Shown here: one piece after another, positions 6,873-15,076 of the stretch
How the letters are laid out: every line of letters begins with the position of its first letter
Position numbering within the stretch: the first letter of the stretch is position 1
From: CAYZXL01 sp964482435
Lineage (GTDB): Bacteria; Auribacterota; JABMQX01
NCBI GenBank assembly: GCA_964482435.1
Contig: CAYZXL010000044.1
Span: 1-38,863 of the forward strand
DNA length: 38,863 nucleotides
Direction of reading: 5' to 3'
Translations under genes and position numbers: made by a program
The notes under the pieces: model-generated
What the model was told of the DNA's origin: nothing
Databases searched by the model: none
Seen by the model: the letters and a program-made list of their open reading frames with translations, nothing else

Positions 6873-8125
6873 GAATACTGGTTTTCTGTCTGCTTGTGCC
6901 GCTGGTAGCGTGTCATTCCGCCCATTCGGACATCTTCGACGAAATTGCTCCGGCGGCTGTCGTCTGCATCGGAAAAGATGCTCTGGATGAGGAGCGGCAG
7001 GCGGCCGACTTGATTGTCGGAGCGCTGCGGGCGAGGAGCGGTCCCGCTCGCGTTCTGACCGACGAGGAACTTATGACGACACCCGCCTCAGAGAGCGGGA
7101 GATGGCACATCATTGTCGTCGGTGGCCCACTGACAAACTCGGTGCTTCTGACGTATCCGACCTATTGGGCGCTCGACCGCGAGGTTCACTACGCACCGCT
7201 TGGAAACATGCCCGCTGCGCCTTTCACGGAAACTCGCGGGTTCTACGTCGGTGGCTTCGGGTATTTTTTCGCGGGGCACAATGTGGGATTTGTCGAGTTC
7301 GATCGCAGCCCCTTCTACGGCGAGCTGCTTCTATCGCTCCCGCCAGAACAGAAGGCAACTCCCGACGTTGCTCCGCCTCTTCGTTTCCTCATTGGCATCA
7401 CGGGTTCATCGCCCAACGGCGTCCTTCTTGGTGCAAGACGTTTTGTTAAGACCCAGATGCTCTATGGTCTCGCCCTGGGTCCGCCTCGCTGGCCGCGCCC
7501 GCGCGACCTGTGGAACCTCGACGACGAATACACAAAGCCCGACCCGCCGACATGGATTCCCAAAGGAACCTACTCGCCGTCGGGTTCAACAGACAAGAAC
7601 GTCGCGATCTCATACCTCGGCTGGTTGATGGCGGACAGGGCCATGTACGCCGGATTTCTTGAGTTTGCCGGTTGCAGGCCAGTCCAGATGTGGCGCGCGA
7701 AGTATAAAACGGAAGCCGGTTTGCTCGATTTCAATCGCAGCCCTCATCACCGAGCGAGCGGCAACGAGCTCCTCATCGTCAGGCTTTCCTCCGCCGACGA
7801 GATTGACAGGGCGTTGAAGAAACTCGGTGCTACTGCCACCTTGACAGTCTGCGGCCACACCTGTTACAGGACCAATGGGCTGCGGGGCAATGCCGATGAG
7901 GCAGCGGATACCGTCGAGAAGACCTCTTCTTCCACGAGCGCGCAAAGTGCACAGGTTCGCCGACCTGAGGAACGGCCGGGACCACCTCTGACGGAGGGTT
8001 CCTCTCCGACCTGGATTCTCCCCGCCACAGTCGGCGGCGAGCACTATCTTATCCTGACGAATTTCGACAGCGGCTGCGCGGAGGTGGTGCTGGGCGAGAT
8101 GGTCGGTTCTATCTCTGGGAGGTGA
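6869..8125 (+). CDS. Exported lipoprotein of unknown function coupled to the glycosidase-like gene
   Basis: The 418-residue protein starts at a GTG (6869) that overlaps the upstream stop as GTGA; GGAGAGAGGG lies about 10 bases before it. The first residues, VRILVFCLLVPLVAC, are a lipoprotein signal with LVAC lipobox. The next 120 residues (VVCIGKDALDEERQAADLIV, then HIIVVGGPLTNSVLL) have the alternating hydrophobic pattern of an alpha/beta domain that resembles S-layer-type or glycosidase-associated N-terminal domains. The central part has TGSSPNGVLLGARRFVK near residue 185. The last 100 residues are Ser/Thr/Pro-rich, then a short beta segment. No family is recognised. Coupling suggests that it works with the preceding enzyme at the cell surface. 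Confidence 0.6.
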   Translation: MRILVFCLLVPLVACHSAHSDIFDEIAPAAVVCIGKDALDEERQAADLIVGALRARSGPARVLTDEELMTTPASESGRWHIIVVGGPLTNSVLLTYPTYWALDREVHYAPLGNMPAAPFTETRGFYVGGFGYFFAGHNVGFVEFDRSPFYGELLLSLPPEQKATPDVAPPLRFLIGITGSSPNGVLLGARRFVKTQMLYGLALGPPRWPRPRDLWNLDDEYTKPDPPTWIPKGTYSPSGSTDKNVAISYLGWLMADRAMYAGFLEFAGCRPVQMWRAKYKTEAGLLDFNRSPHHRASGNELLIVRLSSADEIDRALKKLGATATLTVCGHTCYRTNGLRGNADEAADTVEKTSSSTSAQSAQVRRPEERPGPPLTEGSSPTWILPATVGGEHYLILTNFDSGCAEVVLGEMVGSISGR

Positions 8126-8204
8126 CAGCGCGCCCATCGTGGCTGCGGGCCATTTGCATGTGGAGCACACGCCGGAGCCCGTGCAAGCCGAAAATCGAAG
8201 TCGG

Positions 8205-8642
8205 TCATGACCCGGGTTGTGCTGGGAGCGGCACTGGCTCTCTGTTGCAGGTAAATGTGCCGTGCTCGTCGAGATTTTCCTCGGGGCTGACGAAAGTGAA
8301 CGTGCCCACTAATGTGTCGCCTTCGACGTCGAACTCAATATCCACAATGTGGCGGGCGGTTCGCGTCCCTTTGAAGTGATTTCCGGTCATCATGCCGTCA
8401 ATGTGGCCGCCGTGCCCGTCAGTGTCAGATTCGAGAATCATCCCCCCCGTGACGTGTGCACCGTCCTGGAAGAGAACGAGGGTTATCCCGTAATGGCGCA
8501 GGACGCCGTTGATGGTATGATCCATCTCACCGGCCCATTTTCCTTCGACGTTGACGGGCTCTGGCTCCCTACCGCCGCCTCCGTCTCCGCATCCAGCCAA
8601 ACCAACACCCATGACCAAAAGGAGAATATGAAATAGCTTCAT
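8205..8642 (-). CDS. Small lipoprotein with lipocalin-like beta domain
   Basis: The 145-residue protein has a textbook lipoprotein signal (MKLFHILLLVMGVGLAGC, Cys18), then a Gly-rich linker (GDGGGGREPEP). About 100 residues with beta-strand periodicity follow (VEGKWAGEMDHTI, GITLVLFQDGAHVTGGMI, DTLVGTFTFVS), resembling small lipocalin-like or META-like domains that start with a G-x-W motif. CCGACGAAAGGGAAAAGA precedes the ATG. It is convergent with the 6869 gene. Function unknown; location is probably the outer membrane, periplasmic face or surface. Confidence 0.7.
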   Translation of the reverse strand: MKLFHILLLVMGVGLAGCGDGGGGREPEPVNVEGKWAGEMDHTINGVLRHYGITLVLFQDGAHVTGGMILESDTDGHGGHIDGMMTGNHFKGTRTARHIVDIEFDVEGDTLVGTFTFVSPEENLDEHGTFTCNREPVPLPAQPGS

Positions 8643-8682
8643 TCTTTTCCCTTTCGTCGGATTCAGCTTGTACCACTCTGGT

Positions 8683-8723
8683 CTTGCCTTGAGTATATGA
8701 TATGGGATTTTGTGGAAGGCAAG
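8683..8723 (-). promoter_or_regulatory. AT-rich promoter region with flanking inverted repeat before the small lipoprotein gene
   Basis: CTTGCCTT (8683-8690) and AAGGCAAG (8716-8723) form a perfect 8-bp inverted repeat around an AT-rich core. On the minus strand the core contains CATATCATATACT, a -10-like sequence, downstream of TTGCCT. The -35/-10 spacing of 17-19 bases is not ideal. It is the only AT-rich stretch in this gap, about 40-80 bases before the lipoprotein start. Confidence 0.3.
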
Positions 8724-8840
8724 AAGAGCTAATTATGCTCGTCTTCCGCTGAGTTTCCGGCCGGGAGTAAAAACCCTCCTGGTTCGTCTGTCAAACGGTT
8801 GGAGTGTATGCAACCTCTCAGCTCACCTCGCGGAGCCTTC

Positions 8841-8891
8841 GGCTGTCAGACGCGTTTTTGCGCAATTGCGCACCCACATGCGCTGACAGCC
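8841..8891 (-). terminator. Nested inverted repeats at the 3' end of the Gfo/Idh gene
   Basis: GGCTGTCAG (8841-8849) pairs with CTGACAGCC (8883-8891), and between them lies the perfect 14-bp palindrome TGCGCAATTGCGCA (8859-8872). The structure starts 10 bases after the stop codon of the oxidoreductase gene (8902). A 9-bp outer stem plus an inner palindrome could form a cruciform or a terminator-like RNA hairpin, but no clear T-tract follows on the minus strand. It could also be a protein-binding site. Confidence 0.4.
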
Positions 8892-8901
8892 AAGAAGCTG
8901 A

Positions 8902-10155
8902 TCAGCCCGGATGAATTTCCCTTTTCTCTGGCTCATAGACCATGCGGCGGCCTTCGGCGTATGCCATGTCGGAGAGGATGCAAGCGACGGCGTGCTGGTA
9001 GCCAGCATCAATGTTGGCGTTGGGCTCCTTTCGTGTCCGAAGACAGGTCAGCCAGTCGAGCATGTGGTGGGGCATCTCGACGTGGGGGACGGGCATCGCC
9101 TCCTTGATGCGGTCGGGGTCTTCGCTTCCCTCGCCGCTGACGACTGGCTTTTCCCAGTCGCTGGCGTCGAGGACGCCTTTTGTCCCAAAGAATTTCGTGT
9201 AGTTGCCGCTGCCGTTGCCGAAGCTGGTCGAGTAACTGACCATGAAGTCTTCGGGGTATTCGAGGAGCGTGTGGACGGTATCAGGGACGGTGCGCGAATC
9301 CTTATAGACGTGGGTGCCGCCGAGAGTGACGGCGCACCGAGGAAACTTCGCGCCGGTGATGTAGTGAACTAAGTCAATGAAGTGGCTCATGAACCCGCCG
9401 ACGGGACCGCTGGAGAAATCGCGGTATCCATACCAGGCCGTGTACTGGTCGGGGTCCCACGGGCGATAGGGTTTGTCCGCGAGAAAAGCTTTCCAGTCCG
9501 TATCGGACTCCTTTATGGGGCGAACGTAGCCGTGCCAGTAAGGGATGTAGCCGTTGCGGACCTGGGCAATCTTGGAAATCTTGCCGAGGGCTCCTGTCTG
9601 AACAAACGCTTTGCATCCCGCGAATGATGGCCAGCTTCTCAACTGGGTCCCAACCTGAACTATGCGGCTCGTTCGTTTGACCATGTCCACCGCCTCGATA
9701 AGCTCCTCCATGTTCATTGCGAGAGGTTTTTCGACATAGGCGTCTTTGCCGTCTGTCGCGGCGACGGTCAGCATTCGGGCGTGCTGGTGGTCGCAGGTGG
9801 CGATGATGAACGCAGTAATATCGCTGACGGCGAGGAGTTCGTAATAGTACTTGATCTTCTTCGGCTCCTGACCGGTCGTTTTCTTTATCATTGCGGCGGC
9901 CTCCTCTCGAGCCTGCTGCCAGATGTCGCAGACGGCTGCGATTTCGACGTTGGCCTCCTTCGCAAACTGGAGGACTTCCCTGATCAACGCCCCGCGCGCC
10001 CGTGAGCCGCACCCGACGACGCCAATCCGAATCCGCTCGCTCGCGCCGAGGGCTTCCGAGTAGGCGCGTGCTGTTAATCCTGCGAAGGCGGCACCTGCAA
10101 TTCCTGTGGCGGCGTCTTTTAAGAAATCTCGACGAGTCTGAGTTCTCCGCGTCAT
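8902..10155 (-). CDS. TAT-exported Gfo/Idh/MocA-family oxidoreductase
   Basis: The 417-residue protein begins with a twin-arginine signal (TRRDFLKDAATGIAGAAFAG, R8-R9), so it is folded with its cofactor before export. The Rossmann motif GVVGCGSRARG follows at about residue 45 and the family EKP motif (YVEKPLAMNMEE) at about 140, both typical of NAD(P)-dependent sugar or inositol oxidoreductases. The second half holds the alpha/beta substrate domain (GGFMSHFIDLVHYITG, GGTHVYKDSRTVPDTVH). AAAGGAG lies ahead of the ATG at 10155, which is preferred over longer open frames because the TAT signal starts there. Such exported members are abundant in planctomycetes and related bacteria. It is transcribed divergently from the GHL10-like gene at 10449. 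Sugar substrate unknown. Confidence 0.88.
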   Translation of the reverse strand: MTRRTQTRRDFLKDAATGIAGAAFAGLTARAYSEALGASERIRIGVVGCGSRARGALIREVLQFAKEANVEIAAVCDIWQQAREEAAAMIKKTTGQEPKKIKYYYELLAVSDITAFIIATCDHQHARMLTVAATDGKDAYVEKPLAMNMEELIEAVDMVKRTSRIVQVGTQLRSWPSFAGCKAFVQTGALGKISKIAQVRNGYIPYWHGYVRPIKESDTDWKAFLADKPYRPWDPDQYTAWYGYRDFSSGPVGGFMSHFIDLVHYITGAKFPRCAVTLGGTHVYKDSRTVPDTVHTLLEYPEDFMVSYSTSFGNGSGNYTKFFGTKGVLDASDWEKPVVSGEGSEDPDRIKEAMPVPHVEMPHHMLDWLTCLRTRKEPNANIDAGYQHAVACILSDMAYAEGRRMVYEPEKREIHPG

Positions 10156-10367
10156 GGTTGCTCTCCTTTGCGGTGATGAAGGTTCTGATTGTTCTGCATG
10201 TTGTGGTCGAGGGCGGGCAGCAAGCCTCGCGACGGCTAAGGACCCGAACGCAAAAACACAATAATACGGAGCGAGGCTGGGGACAAGGGCCAGTTTCCTT
10301 CCTTGCCCGCGGGTATTTGCTGCCCGTCGTAGATATTGGCGGATGGTTTGGTTTTTCCGCCCGAGAC

Positions 10368-10396
10368 TTGACATCGAAATCATCTGCGACGATAGT
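10368..10396 (+). promoter_or_regulatory. Sigma-70-type promoter of the GHL10-like gene
   Basis: TTGACA (10368-10373), 17 bases, then GATAGT (10391-10396). The -35 is perfect and the -10 matches four of six bases at ideal spacing. It lies 52 bases before the start at 10449 in the 293-base divergent gap. Confidence 0.5.
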
Positions 10397-10448
10397 AATC
10401 GGGCCAAGGCTGCCACCTCAGACCAGCATTTATGGAAGGGACAAAGCG

Positions 10449-12461
10449 ATGCGCAAAAGGTGTTCGTTGCGGAACTTCTTTTTGTCTGGTGTGTTTGTCG
10501 TGCGTCTTGCCTCTGGGGCGCAGGACGATGGCCGCATCTTAGAGGTTGTCGGGAAGGGCGCCGAGGGACGCGAGCCTTATCGCGGGGGAGGGAAGGTGAG
10601 ATTTGTCTCGGTTTCGATGCCGGCGTCCCTGGTGCATTTCTCCAGCGGCGAGCAGATTCCAGCAGCGATTGAGATTGCATACGAGGTTATTCGGCCGGCA
10701 GAAATCCTTCTGGATTCTCGGTTGGGGTCGGAGTACTGGTCGCTGTACAACTACTCGACCGGCGCTCTCTCTGCCCTTCATAGTCGGGAGGGAATAGACC
10801 TCAGAAATCGCGGGCGCAATTTGGCTCGGGCTGGCAGCATGACAGTGAATTCCGCCCGCGGCCCGAAGTTGCAGAAAGGAGTCTGCGGCATTCGGGGGCG
10901 GTCTTACTTCCTAATCGTTGACGCTAAGACCGATAGATGGCGCGACGTGGTTGAGCCAAACTCGCTCTGGCATTCGCCAGAAGTCAAGCGGGAACTCACT
11001 TTCACCCTCGCAAACCTGACGCGATTTGAGTTGAGGCTCGGCGACTTTACCTCAACGTGGCTCCCGGGTGGAAGATTTCGCATGCGTCTCTGGGTCAAGG
11101 ACGCAGACGGTGATACGTTCCCCATTCCGCGAGCTCGAATGACCGCTCTCGTCAAGGGAACCGACGGCGGGTCAGCGACAGTTTCTCTCTCCCCACTGTA
11201 CGATTTTCTGAACGCGCCTCATGGCTCATTCGAGGGAATTTTGCCCAAAGAGGTGAGGGCTCCGAAAGCGGTCGTTGTGAGGGCAGCGGTCACCGCGGAG
11301 ACGACCGCGGGGAGGATTGTTCAGCAGGTCGAGCGCACGTTCTCGTGCAGCGAATCGCGAGTAGGCGACGTAATGCCGGTGGAGGCTCTTCAGAGCAGGG
11401 AACCGCCGCGCACACCCGATGGCAAACAGGTTGAAACCCGGGCGATATGGGTGCATGCCCGCGATTTCGCCACGCCAGAAGCAACCAAAGCGATGATTGC
11501 GCGCGTCAAGAAAGCCAACCTCAACGTTGTCGTCCCCATCGTGTACGTGCGAGGCTGCGTGATGTTCCGCTCGGATAAGCTGCCTATGGAGGAATTCGTG
11601 CCGAAGGGATTTGACCCTCTGGCCTTTCTCGTCGAGAAATGCCATGCGGCAGGTCTGGAGGTGCATCCGTGGTTCTGCGTCGCTTACTTCGGCGGGAAAG
11701 GAAGCGGGGGCTGCGGACCGGGCTTTCGGCGGTATCCGCAGTTCGCCGTCGTTGGCAAAGACGGAAAGCCCTTCGCTGCGAGGGACTCGGCGGTTCCGGG
11801 CGACGTGCACAACCCGGACTATCAAAAATTCGTCGTGGACATGATGCTTGACGTCGCAAAGAGATACCGGGTGGACGGTCTCCATTTCGACTACATTCGC
11901 ACGATGACCGATTGTTATTGCGAGCAGTGCCGCAACGGGTTTGCGAAGATTTTCGAGCACAGCATCGAAAAAGCGACCGACGAGGAATGGGTCAGGTGGA
12001 ATCAGGAGGCAGTTGGAAAGATTGTCCGCGAGGTTTCTCAGCAAGCTCGCCAGGTTCACAGGGGAGTTATCGTCTCGGCGGCTGTGTTCTCGAATCTCGT
12101 GAGCGGAGCGCGGCAGGGCCAGGATGCTCCTCGCTGGGCGGATGCGTGTTACCTCGACGTGATTTTGCCGATGGATTACACCATGGATAGCCTGGAGCTT
12201 CGCAAAAATGAGCGAGACTTTCTCGACGTCGTGAAGGACGACTCGAGGCTGGCGACGGGGATTTCGCTCTACGTTCGCTCGAGCCAGGGTGCAATGGCGC
12301 GCGATGCATCGCTCGTTCTCGAGCAGATTTCCATGGTAAGGTCAATGGGCATCCAGGGCTTCTCCTTCTTCTGCTACGACTATTTGTCGGACGCGATTTT
12401 GGACATGCTTCGCCAGGAGCCTTTCGCGGAACCGGCGATACCCACGTTTCGGCTAAGATGA
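10449..12461 (+). CDS. Secreted GHL10-type (family 10 glycosylhydrolase-like) protein
   Basis: The 670-residue protein begins with a basic signal peptide (MRKRCSLRNFFLSGVFVVRLASGA). I chose 10449 over a much longer open frame because GGAAGGGAC precedes it and a promoter lies just upstream. About 320 residues of beta-rich, unclassified sequence come first. From about residue 335 the GHL10 barrel follows: RAIWVHARDFATPEATKAMI, NLNVVVPIVYVRG, HAAGLEVHPWFCVAYFG, and RYRVDGLHFDYIR, the hallmark strand of this family. Near the end are DVILPMDYTMD and GIQGFSFFCYDYL. GHL10 proteins such as YngK are thought to act on glycans, but reaction and substrate are mostly undefined. It is probably extracytoplasmic. 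Confidence 0.78.
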   Translation: MRKRCSLRNFFLSGVFVVRLASGAQDDGRILEVVGKGAEGREPYRGGGKVRFVSVSMPASLVHFSSGEQIPAAIEIAYEVIRPAEILLDSRLGSEYWSLYNYSTGALSALHSREGIDLRNRGRNLARAGSMTVNSARGPKLQKGVCGIRGRSYFLIVDAKTDRWRDVVEPNSLWHSPEVKRELTFTLANLTRFELRLGDFTSTWLPGGRFRMRLWVKDADGDTFPIPRARMTALVKGTDGGSATVSLSPLYDFLNAPHGSFEGILPKEVRAPKAVVVRAAVTAETTAGRIVQQVERTFSCSESRVGDVMPVEALQSREPPRTPDGKQVETRAIWVHARDFATPEATKAMIARVKKANLNVVVPIVYVRGCVMFRSDKLPMEEFVPKGFDPLAFLVEKCHAAGLEVHPWFCVAYFGGKGSGGCGPGFRRYPQFAVVGKDGKPFAARDSAVPGDVHNPDYQKFVVDMMLDVAKRYRVDGLHFDYIRTMTDCYCEQCRNGFAKIFEHSIEKATDEEWVRWNQEAVGKIVREVSQQARQVHRGVIVSAAVFSNLVSGARQGQDAPRWADACYLDVILPMDYTMDSLELRKNERDFLDVVKDDSRLATGISLYVRSSQGAMARDASLVLEQISMVRSMGIQGFSFFCYDYLSDAILDMLRQEPFAEPAIPTFRLR

Positions 12462-12532
12462 GAGCCGCCCGCGGACGGCAACAATCTGTAGCGGTCAGCG
12501 ACTCGTCTGGGTGAATTGCAGGAGGTAGGTAA

Positions 12533-12838
12533 GTGAAAATGAACACAGGAACGAAAGTGATTTTGGCAGGCGCCTGCGTCTTGGTGGGTCTCCTGGTCTG
12601 GAATCTCCGTGCGGCACAGGAGTCCGACCGCCCCGCAAAAACGCAGTGGGAGTACATTATTATCGAGGCGCACGATTATGACAGGACAGATCAGTTGAAC
12701 AAGCTCGGCTCGGAAGGCTGGGAGCTGGTCCACGTCAGCAGGGTTCTCGAGACGTTCGGGCTGCGTCTGAAAGCGCTCCTCGAAAGTGGGATGACGCCGA
12801 ACATCAAGTACGAGTACATTTTCAAGCGGCGGCGGTGA
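12533..12838 (+). CDS. Small exported or membrane-anchored DUF4177 protein
   Basis: The 101-residue protein has an N-terminal hydrophobic segment (VILAGACVLVGLLVWNL, residues 9-25), likely an anchor. A DUF4177 domain follows, with the signature QWEYIIIEAHD and LNKLGSEGWELVHVSRV and a final basic KYEYIFKRRR. The GTG at 12533 is chosen because GGAGG sits 7 bases upstream; the ATG at 12539 is the alternative. Function of DUF4177 is unknown. Its stop codon is directly followed, in the same frame, by a phosphotriesterase fragment. Confidence 0.75.
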   Translation: MKMNTGTKVILAGACVLVGLLVWNLRAAQESDRPAKTQWEYIIIEAHDYDRTDQLNKLGSEGWELVHVSRVLETFGLRLKALLESGMTPNIKYEYIFKRRR

Positions 12839-13156
12839 CGGCCCTCGAAGGCCGGCGCGTGGATTGAGATAGACAACGTCGGTTCCGACACGATAGCCGC
12901 CTGCGCCGGGATGGTGAAAGCGATGAAGGAGCGTGGTGTTCTCAGCAGGGTGCTCGTTTCGCAGGACGCTGGCTGGTATGCGGTCGGTGAACCGGGCGGC
13001 GGCAATTTCCGGCCGTTTGAGACCTTGTTCACGAAATTCGTTCCCGCCCTCAAGGAAGCAGGCTTCACCGACGGGGACGTTGAGCAGATTCTCGTGAGGA
13101 ATCCGTGCGAGGCGTTTACCATAAGACTCAGACCGAGGACGAAAGGGCGCTCGTAG
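12839..13156 (+). pseudogene. 3' fragment of a phosphotriesterase-family gene
   Basis: Starting right after the TGA of the DUF4177 gene and in the same frame, 105 codons read SKAGAWIEIDNVGSD, then LSRVLVSQDAGWYAVGEP, GGGNFRPFETLFTKFVPAL and EQILVRNPCEAFTI. This is the C-terminal part of the phosphotriesterase-like amidohydrolase family (PF02126): the SQDAGWY aspartate is the conserved metal-site residue and GGGNFRP the following loop. The N-terminal two thirds, including the HxH metal ligands, are missing, and no ribosome binding site precedes an internal ATG at 12911. I read it as a relic left by a deletion that ended at the DUF4177 stop codon. The remaining residues are well conserved, so loss may be recent. 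Confidence 0.75.
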
Positions 13157-13243
13157 CGGTTGGTGCGGAAACTGACTTCGGGCGAAGACAAGATCGAGGC
13201 GCGCATTTCCCACGCTGGACCGAGGCGGTTTTCCATGTGCTGG

Positions 13244-14356
13244 TCAATACGTGCGCCCGAGAATCTTGACGATGGCGCGCTTCGTGTCAAGCGGGTCAAT
13301 TGGACCGAGATGCTTATGGGCAATCTTCCCGCCGCGCAGAACGAGCAGAGTCAGCGGCACCTCCCCCATCCACTCCTTATTCGTCCCCTCGACGAGGAGC
13401 TTTCTGTCTGGATTGTTAAAAAGCAGATTCCGACAGGACGCTTGCTGCTCTTCCAGAAAGGAAAGGACTTTTGCTTCCTCGGCCGGATCATCAACACTGA
13501 TGGTGACCATTTCAAAATTTCGCCCGCGGTACATCCGGTTTATGGTCACGAACTCGGGGAACTCGGCGAGGGAAGAGCCGGAGCGAGTCTCCCAGAAATT
13601 GATGAGGCGCAGCTTGTTCGATTCGTTCTTCAAGAGAGCCTTCACGCCCTCCGGACCTATTTTCTCGACGCGGACTTCCTCAGCCGCCGCCTTTTTCATC
13701 CACTCTTTGACCGAATCGCGCTTGCTTGACCACTTAATCGAGCAGCCAAATGCCGGTGTGTCGCTGACAAGAATTGGTTTGCCGGACAGCAAAGCATCCA
13801 GAGCGTTCCGGACGTAGTGCCTCTTGGCCCGCTCTATTCTTTCGGAATCATCAATGGCGCCTCGATAGCGGAGCTTTCGCTGTCTGTCAAAGATGAAAAC
13901 GTGTGGAGTCGCGCGCGGACCGTAAGCTTTCGAGACCTCCTGCTTATCGCCATCGTAAAGATAGGGAAAATTGAATGCGTGGTCCCTCGCTCGAATCTTG
14001 CTCTCCTCAAACGAATCGCTGAGGTCCGCATAGCCAAGCTCGTCCAGGCGAACCGCCAGCGGATCGTTCGGAGAAATGGCGACAAGGGCAACGCCTTTCC
14101 CTTTGTAATCGGAAACCAGGTTCTTGATTCGCTCCTCGTATGCTTGAGCCGTCGGGCAATGGTTGCAGGTGAATATCACGACGAGGATTTCGGCGTTTGA
14201 GAAATCTTTCAGGCGGCAATTCTTCCCGTCCACTCCCGGCAGGTCAAAGTCCGGTGCCGGACTACCGGGTGCGAGAGGCTCGACTTCCTCGGAGCCCTCG
14301 ACGCCGCTCGCGAGCGACGCCGATAACAACGCTGCGATGACAACAAACCACTTCAT
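13244..14356 (-). CDS. Exported tandem redoxin (TlpA/AhpC-like) with inactive second domain
   Basis: The 370-residue protein has a signal peptide (MKWFVVIAALLSASLASG) and two thioredoxin-fold domains. The first (about 28-185) starts PGSPAPDFDLPGVDG and has an active-site C64-N-H-C67 followed by P, typical of a redoxin subgroup common in planctomycetes. The second (about 230-365) has the TlpA-like framework INFWETRSGSSLAEFPEFV, where a W-C-G-P-C site would normally be; here both cysteines are serine (S259 and S262). The second domain is therefore probably structural or a binding module. GGAGAA lies before the ATG. It is 22 bases downstream of the DUF3795 gene on the same strand. Periplasmic thiol exchange is the likely role of domain one. 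Confidence 0.83.
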   Translation of the reverse strand: MKWFVVIAALLSASLASGVEGSEEVEPLAPGSPAPDFDLPGVDGKNCRLKDFSNAEILVVIFTCNHCPTAQAYEERIKNLVSDYKGKGVALVAISPNDPLAVRLDELGYADLSDSFEESKIRARDHAFNFPYLYDGDKQEVSKAYGPRATPHVFIFDRQRKLRYRGAIDDSERIERAKRHYVRNALDALLSGKPILVSDTPAFGCSIKWSSKRDSVKEWMKKAAAEEVRVEKIGPEGVKALLKNESNKLRLINFWETRSGSSLAEFPEFVTINRMYRGRNFEMVTISVDDPAEEAKVLSFLEEQQASCRNLLFNNPDRKLLVEGTNKEWMGEVPLTLLVLRGGKIAHKHLGPIDPLDTKRAIVKILGRTY

Positions 14357-14378
14357 GAACGTTCTCCGTATCTCTGGC

Positions 14379-14999
14379 TTATGGTGACGATTCTTTGCGC
14401 TTCGGAGGCGCCTTTAGTCTCAACTCGATGCCTTCCCTGGCGGCAGCTTCATCGAGAAGACTTCTAAGAATCCCTGCTTTGGTTTTGACGTCGTTGTTTC
14501 CGATGCCAGCAGATTCGATCCTCCCGGCTGCTTCATCTAACAAGCTCTTTACGCTTGCCGGCTCCAGCAAGGCCGCTGCTCTGCAAAAAAAGCTTCTCGA
14601 CCTTCCATCGTCGAAATTCGCTATCAGTCTCTCGAGGAGTTTGATTCGCCTCTGCTGTTGCCGAATGAACGACCTGATTCCGTGTTCCTTGATGAAATTC
14701 AGATTAGGCAGGACTCCTGTATAGGGTGGATAGGAGGAGGTCTCGGCGGCCTCATACTCGGGGGAAGTCTTGAACCTCGCACAGGGGAATTCGGAGCATT
14801 CGCCGCACACCTCAAGACTCCTTTTTTTCACGCAGCAGGTTATGTAAGGACATGATGGGTGCTTATTGAAGAAGTCCGGCCCGCAGCAGCCGGGGCACCT
14901 CGATTTTCCAACGGTGTAATACCTCGGGCACAGTCCGCAGTCGAGGCCGCACGCGCCGATTGTCGGATACCTTTTTTCAGGCCTGCTCGACTGATTCAT
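14379..14999 (-). CDS. Cysteine-rich DUF3795 protein
   Basis: The 206-residue protein opens with the DUF3795 pattern YPTIGACGLDCGLCPRYYT, followed by CPGCCGPDFFNKHPSCPY, CCVKK and CGECSEFPCARF. That makes at least twelve cysteines in the first 90 residues, likely binding metal or a cluster. The C-terminal half is helical and charged. The start at 14999 (MNQSSRPEKRYP) is placed close to the conserved region; an upstream TTG at 15041 would add 14 residues. Neither has a good ribosome binding site. No biochemical role is established for the family. It is followed after 22 bases by the redoxin gene, which hints at a shared operon. Confidence 0.78.
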   Translation of the reverse strand: MNQSSRPEKRYPTIGACGLDCGLCPRYYTVGKSRCPGCCGPDFFNKHPSCPYITCCVKKRSLEVCGECSEFPCARFKTSPEYEAAETSSYPPYTGVLPNLNFIKEHGIRSFIRQQQRRIKLLERLIANFDDGRSRSFFCRAAALLEPASVKSLLDEAAGRIESAGIGNNDVKTKAGILRSLLDEAAAREGIELRLKAPPKRKESSP

Positions 15000-15076
15000 C
15001 TGTGAAACCAGATCCGTATGTTTGAGTTTCTCAAGGGTCAATCCTGCAGCATCATGCCGTGACTGAGCTGCCTATC

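Noticed and set aside
10156..10448. N-terminal extensions of the Gfo/Idh and GHL10-like frames across the divergent gap
   Set aside because: Both extensions lack binding sites and would place TAT/signal peptides inside the protein; the gap holds a promoter instead.
12911..13156. Stand-alone 81-residue gene
   Set aside because: Phosphotriesterase similarity begins upstream of its ATG and the N-terminal domain is missing, so it is a gene fragment.
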